Positions 37,216-52,500 of a stretch of 64,000 nt of DNA are shown in pieces (positions within the stretch are counted from its first letter, which is position 1; each line of letters starts with the position of its first letter). The position numbers and the translations under genes are program-made. The notes below the pieces were generated by a model. It was not told the DNA's origin. It made no database searches and saw nothing but the letters and a program-made list of their open reading frames with translations. This stretch comes from Lethocerus indicus (taxonomy: Eukaryota > Arthropoda > Insecta > Hemiptera > Belostomatidae). The DNA lies in assembly GCA_019843655.1 (NCBI GenBank), contig JACDQD010000003.1, forward strand, positions 2,048,925 to 2,112,924, read 5' to 3'.

Positions 37216-40200
37216 AACAGAGGACCTAAAGTTGTGCCTTTCTATACGTGTAGGTTAGAGTCGCTACCAACCCATTTATGAGATTATTTTGGCTACCGAA
37301 GAGGGGAGTTCACAAATTGCAACCTCTTTGTCGTTCTCGATTCGAAGTAGAAAATCAACCGTCTAAATATAAGGTATTCGGGACACGGCCGGCGGCGGAA
37401 TGGGGCGCGAATACAATTAATGTCGGGGCCGCGGCCAAACTTTCGGTAACAAACCGAAAGTGGGAAACCGGAGCCTCAAGTTGGGTTGGTATTGTTGAAA
37501 ATCATTATTATTTCCGGCCCCCCTCAAATTTGCCCACTACATTTATACCCGAGTTTCGTCTGGAGTTTGAAAACGTTGTCCAAAGACTGGGATACTTAAC
37601 GGCCTTTGTTGTAGCAATATTGCGGCCTTTATGAAAGTATATACGGCGCTCACTAGTGAGGAACTACTGTGTAGGAACTGACCGGATCCGACACGTCGGG
37701 ACATATTTGTAGGTTCCGTTTCTTCAAGAAGTCTTTTTGAATGGCCTAAAATATTTACTGCGAGGATATTTCCCTCCTTAGTATGAAATGACCAAAGATA
37801 TTTTTTTCACCCCCCCGCAAGTACCCTAAGTACCCGAGACATGAAAAGGACTAAAAATTGTGTGAGGGGGAAGGTGATAGTAATCGTTGTATAACAGATA
37901 TAATTATATATACAGTTATTGTAGAGTGTTAGTAGTATAAAAGGCCGCGACACGGTATACCGCGTCCTTCTTTGCTTCAGTATCCAACAAGGGAGATAAT
38001 GCTTCGCCGTAACGAATAAAGCGTTTGCGAATGAAATAAAGAAGTACCTCGGATATCGTGCCTCGAGCCATTTTCAGTCTCCTCTAGCTTGTACGATCCT
38101 CCACGCCTCCGAGAATAAGTGAAATCCGTCTTGAACTAACCCCCCGGGACTTCTTCGCTTTATCGCAGTCAAATTTTAATATTTGTTGTGGCTCCTTATG
38201 ATTTATGCTAAAACGGTTTCTATATCTGACCATCTTTAGTATCCTTACTACAGTATTCGAAACCGTGCCGAGCATGTTAACTGGTATTTTAGAATGGTTT
38301 TCCTGAGAGATAAAGCGTCGGTATCGGAACTCATGTTTTCTTAGTCAGTGTTGAAATGTAGACACTACATCATTCGTTTCGTGTTTCCTTTTCCGAATTG
38401 GTATCGGGTCCGGAATCCTGTAGGAAATGGACATCGGAGTCCGGTTAATAGTCGGGGGGCCGGTCCCAAATAACTAGAAATATTGGTATTCTGGTGCGGA
38501 CAACCGGGAGAGCCGTCGTCCGGCGGGTCTGCATAGCTGCACGGCGGTCATCCAATCGACCGGAAAATTGGTGCCTAAGCGGAAGACTTTTATATTCACG
38601 GGGGTTATTTGTTGGCCCCCCCTCTCCCCGGGGAGGACAAACTGCCCGGTATTAATCCACGACACCTCCTTCTTGGGGAGACGGACAAATCGCCCCCCTC
38701 CCCCACCCTGCCACGGGGCCCAGCCTCCAAGTACGACTCCATTACGCCCCCCCCCCTTGAGAAACAAACCACTTTTCCATTCCGTTGGCTTTTTTCCTCG
38801 TCGAGGTACGAAGAAATCGGCTTGCGGCCGTTGTGTTTGCAAGAAGACATCGAATAGAAGATTTCGACGTCCCGAAAAAATCCTGGAACTCTGTTACGGG
38901 GAGGTGCTCTCGACCCTTCTCGGGTCGAATTTTCGGACGTCCTATACACGAGAGAACACTTTTTAGAAAAAATAAAAATTAACAATGGAGCACGAAGAAT
39001 CGACATATGAAAAACAATGCCGATATAACATGCCACATCGCCACTCGTGCGATTATTTCCGTTCCCCGTTTCGACTGATCCTCCGCTCGAACGGTTCCGG
39101 GTTACTCGTCATTATTGCGCGCTTCGATTTCCCCCGGTGATGAAATCTGTCGGCGGGAATTCACTCGGATGTGCAATACAGTCGCAATTTTATGGATATC
39201 TGTTTAAAAAATTTTTTTTAGACCAGATTTGCGGAGTAAAAGAGGAAAAAGGGGAGGTTAGGACTCCACGGACTCGCATTACAACACGTAACGCTGTCAA
39301 TTATTATGTCGTAATTGCAAAATTAATATAAAGTTTGTTATATATATATGTTTATACATATTTACGTATGTTGGTTTTAGGTTTGGCCAACTGCCACTTT
39401 TAATATTCAGTTGGGGAAACGACACTAAAGTGACTAAAAGTAGATAAAATGAATGCTTTTCAACGGTACGGATACTTGTTTATAGCGGTCGAGACTTTTG
39501 AGAGTGTATTTCAGTTAAAGGAACACTTGGACCGCGTTGTGTACCGTCGATCCGGCGTGAGGGTATACAATTAATTGGGCTTAACGTGAGATTTGGACCA
39601 ACTGGCGCCCCGAGCCTCGTTTCGTAGCAATAAAAACCGCCCCACTCACTCGTTCCGGGAGTCACTCGCCAAATCGGCGTTCAAATACCGGTGGGGGGCG
39701 ATTTATACCGTCCTGTGGGGGGGGGGGATAATTATATTTAAAAGGGACACGTGGCTATCGGCCATCAATTAAAAGGGCATTAGGCTCGACCGAGGAGGGA
39801 TGCTGGATGTTGGATGCCGTTGGGGGGATGGGGGGGCTTGATATGTGACGTGTATCTCCCCCCCTCTAATGACCGCATACGTGCCTGTGTAGGTGCGCGC
39901 GCGTGTGCGTGTGTTGAACGCCCTTTATTAAAAACAAGGGGGGCCCATCAGAGGGGGCCCACCTCCGGCCCTCCCCTTCCCCTCCCCCCAAGCTACCGAC
40001 CCTAATAGGTTAAGTGGTTAAAAATCAATCGCCCTAACACTATCAGCCCCCCCCCTCAAGGGGGTTGGCACACCGGTGACGTCCACATCAAAAAACGGAA
40101 AACGATACTTTTTTATATATGGAAAAGTAATGAATGGCTACGTGTTTGGGCCTGCCTTTTTTTACTTTTTGTTTTGGCTTGTCGAGCCATGATTTTTATT

Positions 40201-42839
40201 TAAAAATCTGCCCCTACCGAACGGGTAATTTAGAAGGAATGGCGATACGTTTCCCTCCAGTAAATGTTGTCAACTTTGTCCATTTTTATATTAACTAGCA
40301 TCAAATTTTTGCATTATTCAGATGTTATGAGAGGTTGACCCCCGGTCCCATGGCGACGCTTAAAAAAATTGCATATTCGAAAGGTACGTCTCATTTTCAT
40401 TAAGTACAATGGAAATATAGAAAAATATACCGTACAATAGGTCATGAGACATCGTGTATTGTACGTTTTTCACATTAGTCATGAATTCTAAAAAGCTGTA
40501 AGAACTAAATATAGATTTTAATGTTACTACCTGAAGTGATTCGATTCTAAACATTTCATTCGGTCGCAGATTTGGATTGTATATCCGCAATAATTTTAGA
40601 AACGATGTACGGAGACTGAAATGTGGCTTTTGTGGGCCGACAGGAGTGTAGGGGCTGAGGGATGGCGGCACTGAGGGAGGGATGATTTGACTGGGACGGC
40701 TCATTACAGCTTCAACCCCCATAGGTGCACTTCTTCCCTTTATTAGGGCTCATATTTCACCTTTATAGGGGGCCATTTCCCCGTGCAGTCGCCGGCCCTA
40801 TTCCTAATGTCCCATATCTCTGTCGCGCGGCCTCCACCCACCTGATTCGGCGGTAACAAAACATCACGATGCTCTGAAATATAGGCCATTTCTTCGATTT
40901 ATACTGCCATCGATTCTTGCCAGATGCTACGCCCTTTCAGGGCCCTTTCAAGTACCCCCGTCCATGTATCGCGTCATCGAATAAACTATAACGTCCGCAC
41001 GAACTATAAACAGAGCCGGTAGGAAAGGGACGCGAATCTATATCGGCGAACATATTCTATTTTATAGTGATGCAAACTCTGCGATGTCGGTTGATATTTA
41101 TAGCCGGAAGAAACATTTACATTAACCTCATTAAGCCTGTCTTATTACGAGCGGTGGCCCAATAAAACTCCATGTTCCTATGTGAACCAATTGTGCGGTA
41201 ACAAAGCATAAGGGTAAGGAATTTCTCTTATTTAAAAATGTTATCCACAGGATGTTTATATCCTATTTTCACTTAAAACTTAATGGCCCTAATTTATGCA
41301 ATTCAAATTCATAAAAACGCCTTCCATCTTATCCACTAAACAATCTCGTTTATATATTTAATTTGGACTCACCATTTTTACCACGACCAACGGTAGGCCT
41401 TATACCAATATACTATAGGAAATTTAGTTTCGGTTTCCGCGGGGTCTGAGGGCATGTCATTTAATGAAACGTGTTATATACTGATTTCTCTTGATCGGCC
41501 CGACGGGGGGGGGATTGGGTCTCTGCGTACTGTCCGTAGTGTTCTACCTCGGTCAGTTGAAAAGAAGGCCGGTTCATTGTGGGTAGGAGAGGGAGGAACA
41601 GACAACAAACTACTAATTTACAACGGTATCTGGAGGTCCGATCACGATTTATGGGTCGGCCAACAAAGAGGTTGAAGGCGCATTCCAGTACATATCGCTC
41701 GGTGGAAGGGCCGCCGCCGCTATCTCGCACGCACACTATCTCAGACCAGCCCTTAGAAATGCGTGTCCGACCGTGTATGTCCCCCTTTACAATATACTCC
41801 CCTTGTTCTTCTGACCTCCTCCTCCTCTGATATCCTCCTAAGATTTCTTTCTTTCTCTCTTCTGTACCTTTTCCTCGCCATTGCCCCGAAACGAACGGCG
41901 AATGACCGAAGAGTGGGCGGAGGATTTATTTTAGCCTTTATTGTTTGGCTTAAAATAGGAAAATATTATACACTAGTGTGCTCCCCGGGTGGAGGGGATG
42001 TGGCGGGGCGGTGCGGGCAATAATAATAATTTGTAGTTTCGAATATAATATTGTGTAACCGAGATTTAAGGAAACCTTATATTTATTTTATTATCCCCGT
42101 TTTCTCGACTAAAGTAATATTTATGCGGTTGTTCCGGCCAAAATTTTTTCCATTACTATGGTGCCGTAAAAAGGTCGCACCACCCACCCCCCTTCTCTAA
42201 TCTTTTTTTAACGCTTTCGCCTCAAAGACGGAAGACGGAACTCAGAAGTCGCTAACGTTATTGAACTAATAAGCGTTGAACGGTGGTGAAATCCCTTTTT
42301 GTTTTCTTAAACTTCATGCGCAGTCAAATCTATTAGATAAATATTATATTACGTATGGACCAACATATCATTGCTTTACGATTTTAAATAGGGTACGGGT
42401 AGATCTCAAATAACCGAATACTGTAGGACAAAAATAATATGTGTTACAATCCATAGTAAATCTCTCTCTTTATGACATACCAACTGGTGTACCGGGCTTA
42501 GCTGGGATGGTTTCAGTTTTAGAACATGCAATAATAATTCAGTCGCGCCTTACACACTAACTGTTTTTTAGGAAAAATGCTCGGGTGTTTCAGTTTTCGA
42601 CGTGTAATTGAATTGGAGACAAATACATTTACTTTCCTTAAATAATGTAGCTCACGTATTAAGAAATTAATCTCAACGGCCACATATTAATGCTTTGTAC
42701 CTAACCGAATTAAATATAAGAGAATAAATAAATCCCCACTCGCCCGTAGAATTACTATAGCCTCCCCAACCTGACGATGGCAAACGTAGCTTTGGATAGG
42801 AGATTAGTGTCACCAGTCTTCAATATCAATAATCTTCTG

Positions 42840-42915
42840 ACCCCGCTCGTTTCGATCTTTTGCTAGACCGGTTTTGGCTGCTGTCTGTCGATATTTTCCA
42901 TCGGCATGTTCAAAA
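42840..42915 (-). mobile_element. Degraded dispersed repeat, copy 3
   Basis: On the minus strand CAGCC, AAAACCGGTCTAGC and AAAAGATCGAAAC match the right part of the 18.6 kb copy. The CUGANGA block is lost and GAAA has become AAAA. The shared GGTTTTGA...CATGCC flank supports homology with copy 1. Confidence 0.45.
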
Positions 42916-43969
42916 CCCACGTAACGGGTATTCCTGAAAACATTAATATTGCTTGAAATCGATTGAGAAAATACGATGGCGGGCTGGGGAAAGGGGAGGG
43001 CAGAGAAGAAATGAAAGAGTACGGACGGGGGGCGGTTGACAAAGCCGTGTGGAGGGGAGAAGGGCCGGACATAAGGTCCGGGGGTGGCCGCGGGGGGTTA
43101 AATAAAGAAAGCGGTGTCACCTCCACCCTATTGTGTCTCTCCGGAGGCCACAATACCTTGGAGCCCGGGCAACGGGCTTCCGGCCCCCGGCGCTCGGTAA
43201 ACACCGCCCCCGCTGAATAGACGGTTTTAGATACACTCATTATAATGCCCCGCTGGCCTCTACCAATCTCCTTTTTCCCGACCTTCGAAATCCTAGCCGC
43301 GAGCTGTCCGCATCCGGTTTATTTGCATTGTGCCGGTCCGCAAGCCGCACGGGCTTATTTCCAGAACTGGACGCAGGTCACGGAGATATGGATATACGTT
43401 CAACCGTAACGAGGTGCTATATCGGTTCGATAGTTAAAAAATGTCAGAATTATATCGGGCAGAGTAATTTTTGACAACTCTGAGTCACAATTTTTGGAAT
43501 TAAAATTTCCAAGATGCATGACGCGCTACTGTTTTCACTTGATAAGTAATTGAGCCAGTATGACGCGGGGAAGTGTTCACATTCCAAAAGAATGTATTTT
43601 CAAAATTAGTGAAATTCTTACGTTCCTCCAGTAATCAGTCTATGGAAAATTTGGTCCGCCACTGGTATTGGAATTCCCAGCTGCATCCATTAGCGTATAT
43701 ATTGTATTAGGGGGTGTGGTGGTAGGTGGGAGCTCAGGGTAATATATGACATTTTACTGGAGCGAACCTCGGATAGGGTGGTAGGGGGTGGGGTGACGTC
43801 ACGGGCGAGTGTCATTAGGGCACTTCCTGAGGGAGACTCCTGGAGAAGAGTGCCCTCAGGACCTTTGTCCTACCGTCCAGAAGAGAACCACTGTCCCACC
43901 CTCTTCTCACAAAGACAACTCCCCCGCCACTCTCCATCCCTCTCTCCGAACATACATATCTATAGAATT

Positions 43970-44030
43970 GACCTCTCTCCTCTCTGTCTCTCTCTCTTCC
44001 GCCCGTTCTCTCTTTCCCTCTCGCACATTC
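43970..44030. repeat. CT-rich tract
   Basis: CTCTCTCC and CTCTGTCTCT units. They create two long overlapping serine/leucine-rich false frames around 43.8-44.2 kb. Confidence 0.75.
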
Positions 44031-47000
44031 AACTCCCCCTCTTCCTACACTCTTCCCTCCGAAACCAATTATTACAGTATCCTTATTGTTCTGGACTCTT
44101 ATTCGGCGGGATGGCGGGCGGTCCGCCACATGTGCCGCACCGCCCCGTTGTTACCTTCCCTCTTCGGTTCCCTATTTTCATTAACGTTCCCCAGCGCTGT
44201 ACCGCACTGCAATAAGCGACAGTTATACGAGGGTTTTATTATTTTGTAACGCGAATTATAATAGCGTATAACATGCCTTGGTAATACTATAAAATAAATG
44301 CGCAATGGGCAGTTATAAAACCTTCTGCGGAGATGATGAGTTAAACTACATTTTTCCATTTAATTATTAAATAGTAAATCAATAAAACTCGCTGTACAGT
44401 TAATAACATAGCTGTATAAATCTTATAATGAATCACTTATCAATGAATGAAATCACTTATAAAAAAGATAAATAATTTTGTTTTCTCCCTCCAGATATCC
44501 CTTAAAAATATTTTTTGTCCTGACCACAATACTTTTAATGCCGAGAATTCAGAAAATAATGCTTAGACAGGACGATGTTTTGATGGTTGAACAATGATGT
44601 CCAGTTTATTATCATCTTCCGTTTACGTTCGGCTACATGCTTTTAAATTAGGCAGTTAAAATTTGCTAACTTGATTGGAAAATGCGGTACATTACCGGGA
44701 ATAAAATCTGTGTCGCTTTAGCCGCATGCCATACAACTGATTGTGGATGGAATTTACCTTCAATAATTTCAACTCGTACTATAATCGCTCCTATACACAT
44801 TTACCATGATTTGTTTCTGATATCTTGAGCAAATCGTATTTTTCATTTTCCGTATTGCCACTCCATCGTTATTCCGTTCGACGAAGCTTATTTTTTGGAT
44901 CCGTATTTATAGACAATAATATTTCACTTTGTGAAAAGTAGTTCGCAGGAGTGAAGGGCCTCCAGCCCCCTCCCCTCGTACCAATGTCCTGGACATATAA
45001 TAGTGGCGGAGGTCGGGTAGTTCCGTACCAGTGTTCTCCAAGTTAAGGGTCCCAGGGGAGATGTTCTTGTTTGTGAGAGAGAGAGAAGACTGGCGGAGCG
45101 AGCTCCCCGGGGGATGAAAAGCGAGCCGCTACTGTTTTAGGGCCTTGGTTGGGGTAGGTGGGGGCGGGGGTGGGTTGACTCTCCTCGTTTTCTGATTCAT
45201 TGATGATCCGACTCATTAGTGACCCCTTTGGTGACCCGTCCCCACTGTCCAAGCCCAACAATGACCTCCCGCCGTCTTCGTTAGAGGCCATTTATCGCTT
45301 GTGCCCTCTTGGTCCGTCCTAAGTCGCCCTTATTACCTATTTACTTTCTTAACGTATTTCTACTTTTATATGTCGGCCCATCTGAAATTATCGCAGATTT
45401 GGCCCCTAGCCAGACTGTTTCCGCCCTCCTCAGTGGGTACATTAGTGCGAGGCCCTTAGGGTCGCCAGCGGAACTTCTCTGCTCTCTCAATAGCCAGTCG
45501 AAACCGCTTACGTAGCGCCATGGTAAACCGAATCCTGGCCGAGCCTCTAATATTTTAATATTAAGTACCATAAACTGTATCAATTCGCTGCGGAGGCATT
45601 GTGACGGAGTGCCATATCTTTCTATATTACTTCCATCGTCCTCCTATGACTCTCATAGAACATATTATTCCTTTCAGCGGCGATCTCTAGTCCTTTATGA
45701 TTTATGATGTTTATGAGGATTTCTTTTTTGAAATGTTAAAATTTAAAAGAAATTAAGAAACGTTTAAGGGCCGAGGCGCTCGATACGGGAACGTTGTACC
45801 GAACGAGGGTGAATCATTGTTTGTCTTGTATCAGCCGCGACCCTTCCGGAATCGGTCAATCGGTACATCCTGAATAAACAGGAACGCGTATTTTCTTCCC
45901 TCTCCAGTTCCGAGGTTGAATAAAAACAACACGGGGGCCAATGCAGTGGGCGCCGGTCTAGAGTGGATTGGCAAATGCGTTCCTAAAAATTGATCACCGT
46001 CATTAGCCAGATCCGAGACAGTTTAAAACTGTAAACCTGTCCCTTTGTACTGTAGGAGGTTTTATTTTTATTACAGCTTCCTTGAAATGCAAATTTGAAT
46101 CGTTTCAAGAAGGAATATATAACTTCTGTACACTTTTATGGGTAGTTCTAAAACTTATCTATTAATTTTTAAGAGTAATTTTGTGAGTTCCGTACGGAGG
46201 GAGCACGTGACAGAGCTGACCAGACTCCATCCTGGCTTTATCGCTTTGTTTAGACGAGGAGTGCCCCCGCGTTTAATTCGATTTGTTTTTAACTACGCGG
46301 ACTGGGACCAGTGGCTACTTGCCCCTTAAGATAAGGTGACGGACCACTCGGTTCTGCAGCTGCCAGAAAGAGAATGACGTGTACCTCCTTCCATTTCTTA
46401 TTATTTGTCATTCCTTGTCTTATTTAATTAAATACACTCACGGTTAATCTTTTAATAGAATTTGACTGGTTTTCACCGTTTCAAAATTCCCAATGAGAGG
46501 CAATGCACAATTCTTTTATGTTTTCTCTTCAGTAGTGCAATTAGGTGTGGCTTACCCAAGTTCAGAGAGTCCTATCGCTTGTTATACACTGCCACTTTAT
46601 AGCCGATCATTAATAATCGAATGAGCAATTAAACGAAATTTCGACATTTCCACCTTTTTATAAATAATTTAATTAATTCTATTTAATATATTAACTATTT
46701 AAAAACGTAGGTGGATTATCACTCGCTTACATTATCCCGAGGTAGTGGTACCGGCTAAGCTTCTCGCGCGCACTAGTATAGTCAACAATACCATGCGACT
46801 ACTTTTATATCACTGATAAAAAATGCGCGCTTAGCGACTGCGTTCAGTTACACGCGACAAGGATACGGTGCTTCGCTCGAGAAATTCGCGTATAGAGAGC
46901 AAAAACGTTCGCACGGAGAAGATAAAACGAACTGCGTTCGGTAACGGTCCGCATTGGAGTATAACTCGCGGTGAATCTAAATCGTTAGTCTAGCGTAAGC

Positions 47001-49498
47001 GGCTTACCCCAGTGCTCACACACTATGCCACTAACACAACTACCCACCCCAGGGGGCTCACTAAAGAAAGATCGTTACGCTAACTAGACGAGGCCTACCT
47101 TTCCGGCGAATTAAATATATTGTAATAGCCGGGGGGGCGCGCCTTTTATGTGCCGCCTGCAGAATCGCTTATCAGATTTACCGTGGAGAGGGGACAATGG
47201 GGGAGACGGAGGCCTCCCCGACCTGTATTTATTTAGCGGACAATAAGGGGATGGGGGCCGACACCTCGGGGGCCTGGCGACACGCGCCACCCGACCGGTG
47301 CCAGCGCTCATGCGAGCCGGCCTTCACATCACATCCGCTAAACTGATTTCATACCTCTCTCACTGGGGAGCCGACGGTCCGGTTCCGCCTTATCCCTCCA
47401 TAATCTGCCATTGTCCTCCCAGCCCGAGGGGCGACACACAGCCGTCGTTCAAATTAAGGACGGTGCGCTTGGGGGGGGCGGCGACCGTCGTGGGTGGAGC
47501 CCTATACTGAAATACGAGACCGCCTCATTAGTACCACGTAGATAACCGATACAGGTCGCCCTCGACTAATGTTCAATCTGTTATACCATCTAGAGAATTC
47601 TACAGTAATATTTAATAAATATACATACCGGAATAATAAATGCTCAACAGATCTCTAACAATTGAATATATATCAGCAGCGGTTTAGAAAGAAATCAACT
47701 AAATGAAACCAAAATAGAAAAAATACTAGATAATGAAAAACAAAATAATAAATGTTCAATAATTTATTTCAATCCATTTATATCTCACATATATCCATGT
47801 GCGGAGTATTGCACAAATCAATTACACTTCAGTTCAGTTCAATTTACGTAATGTAAAATGAATCATAACCGTGCAATGATTCATGCGAAACGAGTTTTAT
47901 TTTCGGATAAAAGGAATCCTTCTACATTAGCCTCTGTAGCTAACCGACTAATAATGGATTGTAATCGTACGCGAGTGGGAAATTATAAATATTTATCGTG
48001 TTTCGTTTTTTTGTGGCGGTAACAGTTTTTCTCCGTTCGGTTTGTTGTTTGGGTTTTCGGGTGAGACGTTGGGTGAAGGAGCCGGGTGATGCCCCCATCC
48101 GCGCTCCTCCTAGCCCTGTCGCCGCATCACCACCTTTTCACATGTAAATACCCTAGCTACCCCTAGCGGGCCAACCCCCGGCTTTTTCCTCCGGTTTATT
48201 GCCCGCCGCCAGAACCCTGTCTGACTCACCGCTCCCCAACTCCCCGACTCTTCGAACTAAACTTAATATAGACTGAATTTCGACTTGGACTTACACGGGC
48301 AGGTCCGCAAGAGGGGGACCCCCCCCCATCCACACGTATAGAACGGACCTTCCGGGAGTGAAGTGCCGCCGCATCATAACGTTGAATGTGTCCCGTGGTA
48401 AATTTTAATTCGGATCGTCGGCCCGATTGCCGAAATGATACGAAGCGATGGAAAAAAATGGAAATTTATGTTCGCCCCCTGATTTTATTGTGCGTGGGGC
48501 CTCTCGCCAAATAGCACTTGAAAGCGACAATCTTATAACTTTTAAATGATATTCGGGTACGGATTCTATCGAAAATATACGTTATATTGCCTAATCCCAT
48601 TCTATGTCTTGGGAATAAACCGAGACTGCCGCCTTCCATCACATATCCCTTTAGCCCCAGTTTAAAGTTTATCGGTCAGTCTATTATTTAAAAGATTGGA
48701 AAATAATGACGTTGGTAACAATTTTAGAATAGCCATACGCGTCATTGAAATGTTTAATGGCGGACGAATGAGGACGGAAAACGATACGAAGTGCACAAAT
48801 GCGGATATAATGAATATGAAATGTGTATCAAGTTTAATCGCAGTGAAAATTCAGCGCTGTTATGCCACTAGGAAGTCAGGGTGGAACTATAGGGCTACTT
48901 TTTTAAACTTCAGCACTTATATTTGGCTAACTACTTTTAAATTTCTATACTGTTCTGTATCTTTTAAATCATTTCATAGTGGACCTTCCAATTCCTTCGC
49001 TACCGCTTTGCGATTTCCTTTTGTGGCCATTTAATGTAATTTCGGATATCGATATAATTAAAATGAAATTTATAATCGGTTTAACGCATTTAACGTATCA
49101 ATTGAGCGTAGAATAAATCAGGCTAAAAAAAGAATAGAGGAGACGGGTGTTTAGTATACGCGAGATATTTATCTCGATACTCGGGATAGTTCCTAATGTA
49201 ACGATGTAGGTGACCTCTGGGATTTAATGTGACCAGGTGGTGACTAACTGGCCCCCTCGCGGTCTGACGTCATAGGTCACCCGCCCTCGTCCCCCGGGGG
49301 GTGAACCGTAGCATAATTGTATCAATCCCTCGGCCCATTGTGCCCGTCAAAAAGGGGTGCCCCTCGTGCGCCTTTCAGAATGAAAATGATTTAATGTTCT
49401 TGGCTGCGCGTAATGAGAAGTAACAGTGAGAGAGTAGGTGGGGTGTGGGGTCGCGGTACTTTTTATCGGCCGGCCACCCCGACTTACAATAGGTGACC

Positions 49499-49560
49499 TC
49501 CCTCCATCCCTCTCTCTCCCTCTCTCTCTCCTTCTCTCTCTCTCACTCACTCTCCCGGTC
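49499..49560. repeat. CT-rich tract
   Basis: CCCTCTCTCTC units on the plus strand. Confidence 0.8.
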
Positions 49561-52500
49561 TCCTCCTGGGGGAGGTTGTGTTGTTTAACCGAGCGTGAGC
49601 CGCCACCCCCAATCCCCCCGCAGACGGCTTATCGATCCCTCAAAACTGCATCGCTCTCCCTCCATCTGACCCATTGAATTGTTCTTAATTTTAATATTCG
49701 TTCCCCCTTATCTACCGTCGAGCATTTTAAACGGAATCGAATTTCGTGTCCTTACCTAGCACGCTATAACAGCTTTCCACGTTTAAAACGACGGGCCGCT
49801 GCTGTTCCTGTTCCACTTCATAACTACCTGTTAGGCGGCCCAAGAGGCTTTGGAACACCTTTATCCTTGCGATCTTCCGTTTCGGCTTCTCGCCACCTTC
49901 AGTTGTCTTTAGAGGAGCATCCTGCCAGCCATTTCCCAAACTGCGGCTATTTAATGGCTAGCTGTAAACAGCGGACTTTGCACTTTTCCCTCGTTAATTA
50001 ATGACGCTAAGATAGTTGAGAATAATATTGTCATTCTCCTACTTCCAGTACGCCGGTAGTAAATAGATTACACAATTTTATCTATCCAGTGATCAGCGCT
50101 TTCAGGTTTTATCCTCGATATAAAACCAGATTTTCATCTTTAAATTTATAGTCTATTCTCGTTTTACTGTGACGCTATTATCGGTATCATTCGCTGTGGG
50201 TTCGTAAACGAACCCCCCTACTCTGGACTCCTTAAACTAAAGATCAATCCCTAGGATATTTTTACATGAAAATTAAAACGGTATTTATATTATTAAATAA
50301 ACGGTATTAAGTATATTTCAGAATAACAGCTCAGTTGGGTTAATCCGTCATTTTTGGTAAAATTGTTAAAATATGAATCGGATTAAGCTACTCCGCTACT
50401 TTTACCTTTCTTTGATGCTAAATTGATATTGTCGTTGACCGTAAAGAGCTGTGTTACGGAAACAGAATAAGTCGAGACGCAGGAGTGATGATATTCAAAA
50501 CTCACGCGCCATTAATTCGTACGCAATAAAGATTAGAAATAATTTTTGGTAACAATCGATAGTGGAGCCCAACACGCCGTTTGACCAAAATGATTTATCG
50601 AGGCCCGGTAATGCGTGGGTAGGGGGAAGGAAGTGAGCACTCGACGTGGATATGATGTAAGGGGGAGAGAGGGATGATGTGGACGGGGGCGGCGGCTGTG
50701 TAACGACATTGGCGGCCCCCGTGCCGGCGGATAGGGACACCCCGCAACAGCCAAGGTGATATCAACCGGGTTTTGGAGTGAATGCCGACCGGGTATCATC
50801 CCTCCCCGCCCCCAACCATCCCTGTTTGTTATGTTCCGCCCCTGACTCCACAACGCCCGCCCGGATCAGCCCTAAGCCGGCACAAATCTTAACGCATTTA
50901 TTGTTTCTTATATCGTCTCGTCCGTATACCAAACCAAGACATAGATAACGCCTCCGACCCGCTCCCTGCCACCACAAGTATCACTCGAGCGATCGGCACC
51001 AATACACCTAGTGAACTCTTCTTGTTGTATATCTCAACATACAGCTACAAAGACTTTCCTTCCCTGTCTTTTTCTTCCCGATACTTCCGGTTTAGACAGT
51101 CAAACTTAGTAGAAATGTTTAAATGCCGTCTACAAATACAGGACGGGCCTATTGACTAATCGTAGAAAGGAAAAAGGAGCGACCATAATCCAATAAACGA
51201 AATGTTGAATTTTATAAATGTTTAAAGTAACAGCACTTAGGACAATAGGGGATAATTGAGCGAAAGTTACTTTATAACTTCATAAGGGTGGTGGGGCTAT
51301 TCGGCTCGATAGAGGATTCTCGATTTCCCTGTTGTTCAGGGGGTGGAGTTGCCGGTGTGGGGGACGTGCTCACCCCTAGGTTGGGGCAGATAAAAATAAT
51401 TCGACCTGGCCGGACAATATCGTGAAGCCGAAGTGTATGTGAGTGGCGGTCTCCGGATAGGGATGATGATGATGACGGTTGGGCGCGGACTAGTCACGTA
51501 GTCGAGGACAACAACTACGGCGGACCCCTCCCTGCGGTTTAAGTTATTGTTATGAGCCCGGGTTTATTGCGTCCACCTTACACAATGCGTCCGCATACGA
51601 CCGACCCCCGTCCGGCAACCCTATTTATTGATATTCTCGTTATTAGAAACGGCTCTTCTTCGCACTGTAAATAGGGCTGACGTACAAACCCGTCTTCTTT
51701 AGTACGTGCCGCGGACGCTTAACCTGAAAATTTATTTCGTCCCAGTGACTGCTGCCGTTGGTGTTTGGCAAATAGATGAATGCGGTTTACTGTCCAAACT
51801 ACTGAATAATTTCAAGCCGAGCGAAACCCGAAGACCGTTTTCCAGCTTAATGAAAAGCTGAATTTTCTTCCAAACCGTGTATCTTAGAATGATGCAATTA
51901 ATGTTTACCTTGATTTTCACAGTAGAGAAACCTTTTTTAGTTTTACCAACATAAGTTTGTACAGCACAATCTAGGACTTATCGGTTGAACTTTTTAAGTT
52001 TTTACGTGTTAATACTTTTACGGAATATTTCCGCCATAAGCGATCGTATACAAAACCTGTACCGTGATAGCGCATCGGTGTCGGGTCTTGTATTGTTGAG
52101 TGGGGGTGTCCGCGGACGGTGGTTCGATGGCCGCCCCCTCACCCCGTAAGATGTGGATGTTATGCGAGGTCACGTGGCCGGCCAGACCGCTGAGTGGCCC
52201 AAACCGCACGCACCTCGTATCCGTGATCCTCCTCCCAAACATTTCTCTCCGCGCCATCCCCTCCCTCCCTCATCCTCCTCGGGTTGGGGCGGGGGCGGAC
52301 TTGGCACTAACATCTAAGCGGGTGAACACAAATCAGGTTAATTGCTGGCCGAGCGCCGGGCCCCTTGAGAGGTTTTCCCTGTAAGTCCACCCCCCGCCCC
52401 TTCCATAACGCCCGTCGTCCTGTTGCTCCCACCTCCACGACTCCATAAATTTCACCCCCCCCCCACCGCTCCCACCACCCTATTCCGTTATCTATGCCCT

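Larger units (their letters stand above)
31440..42839. other. Non-coding (probable long intron)
   Basis: It contains the ratchet-like site at 32.46 kb, the 33.64 kb palindrome and GA/GAG tracts at 37.0-37.2 kb. Long overlapping frames at 38.5-39.0 kb occur on both strands in a C-rich patch and show no motif. Confidence 0.55.

Noticed and set aside
38474..39036. Long frames on both strands (122-143 codons)
   Set aside because: Opposite-strand frames of similar length in a C-rich patch without stop-rich AT DNA; translations show no family motif.
43778..44249. Two overlapping frames of 145-146 codons on the plus strand
   Set aside because: They read through the CT-rich tract in two frames at once, giving serine/leucine/proline-rich text with no domain, splice site or codon pattern.
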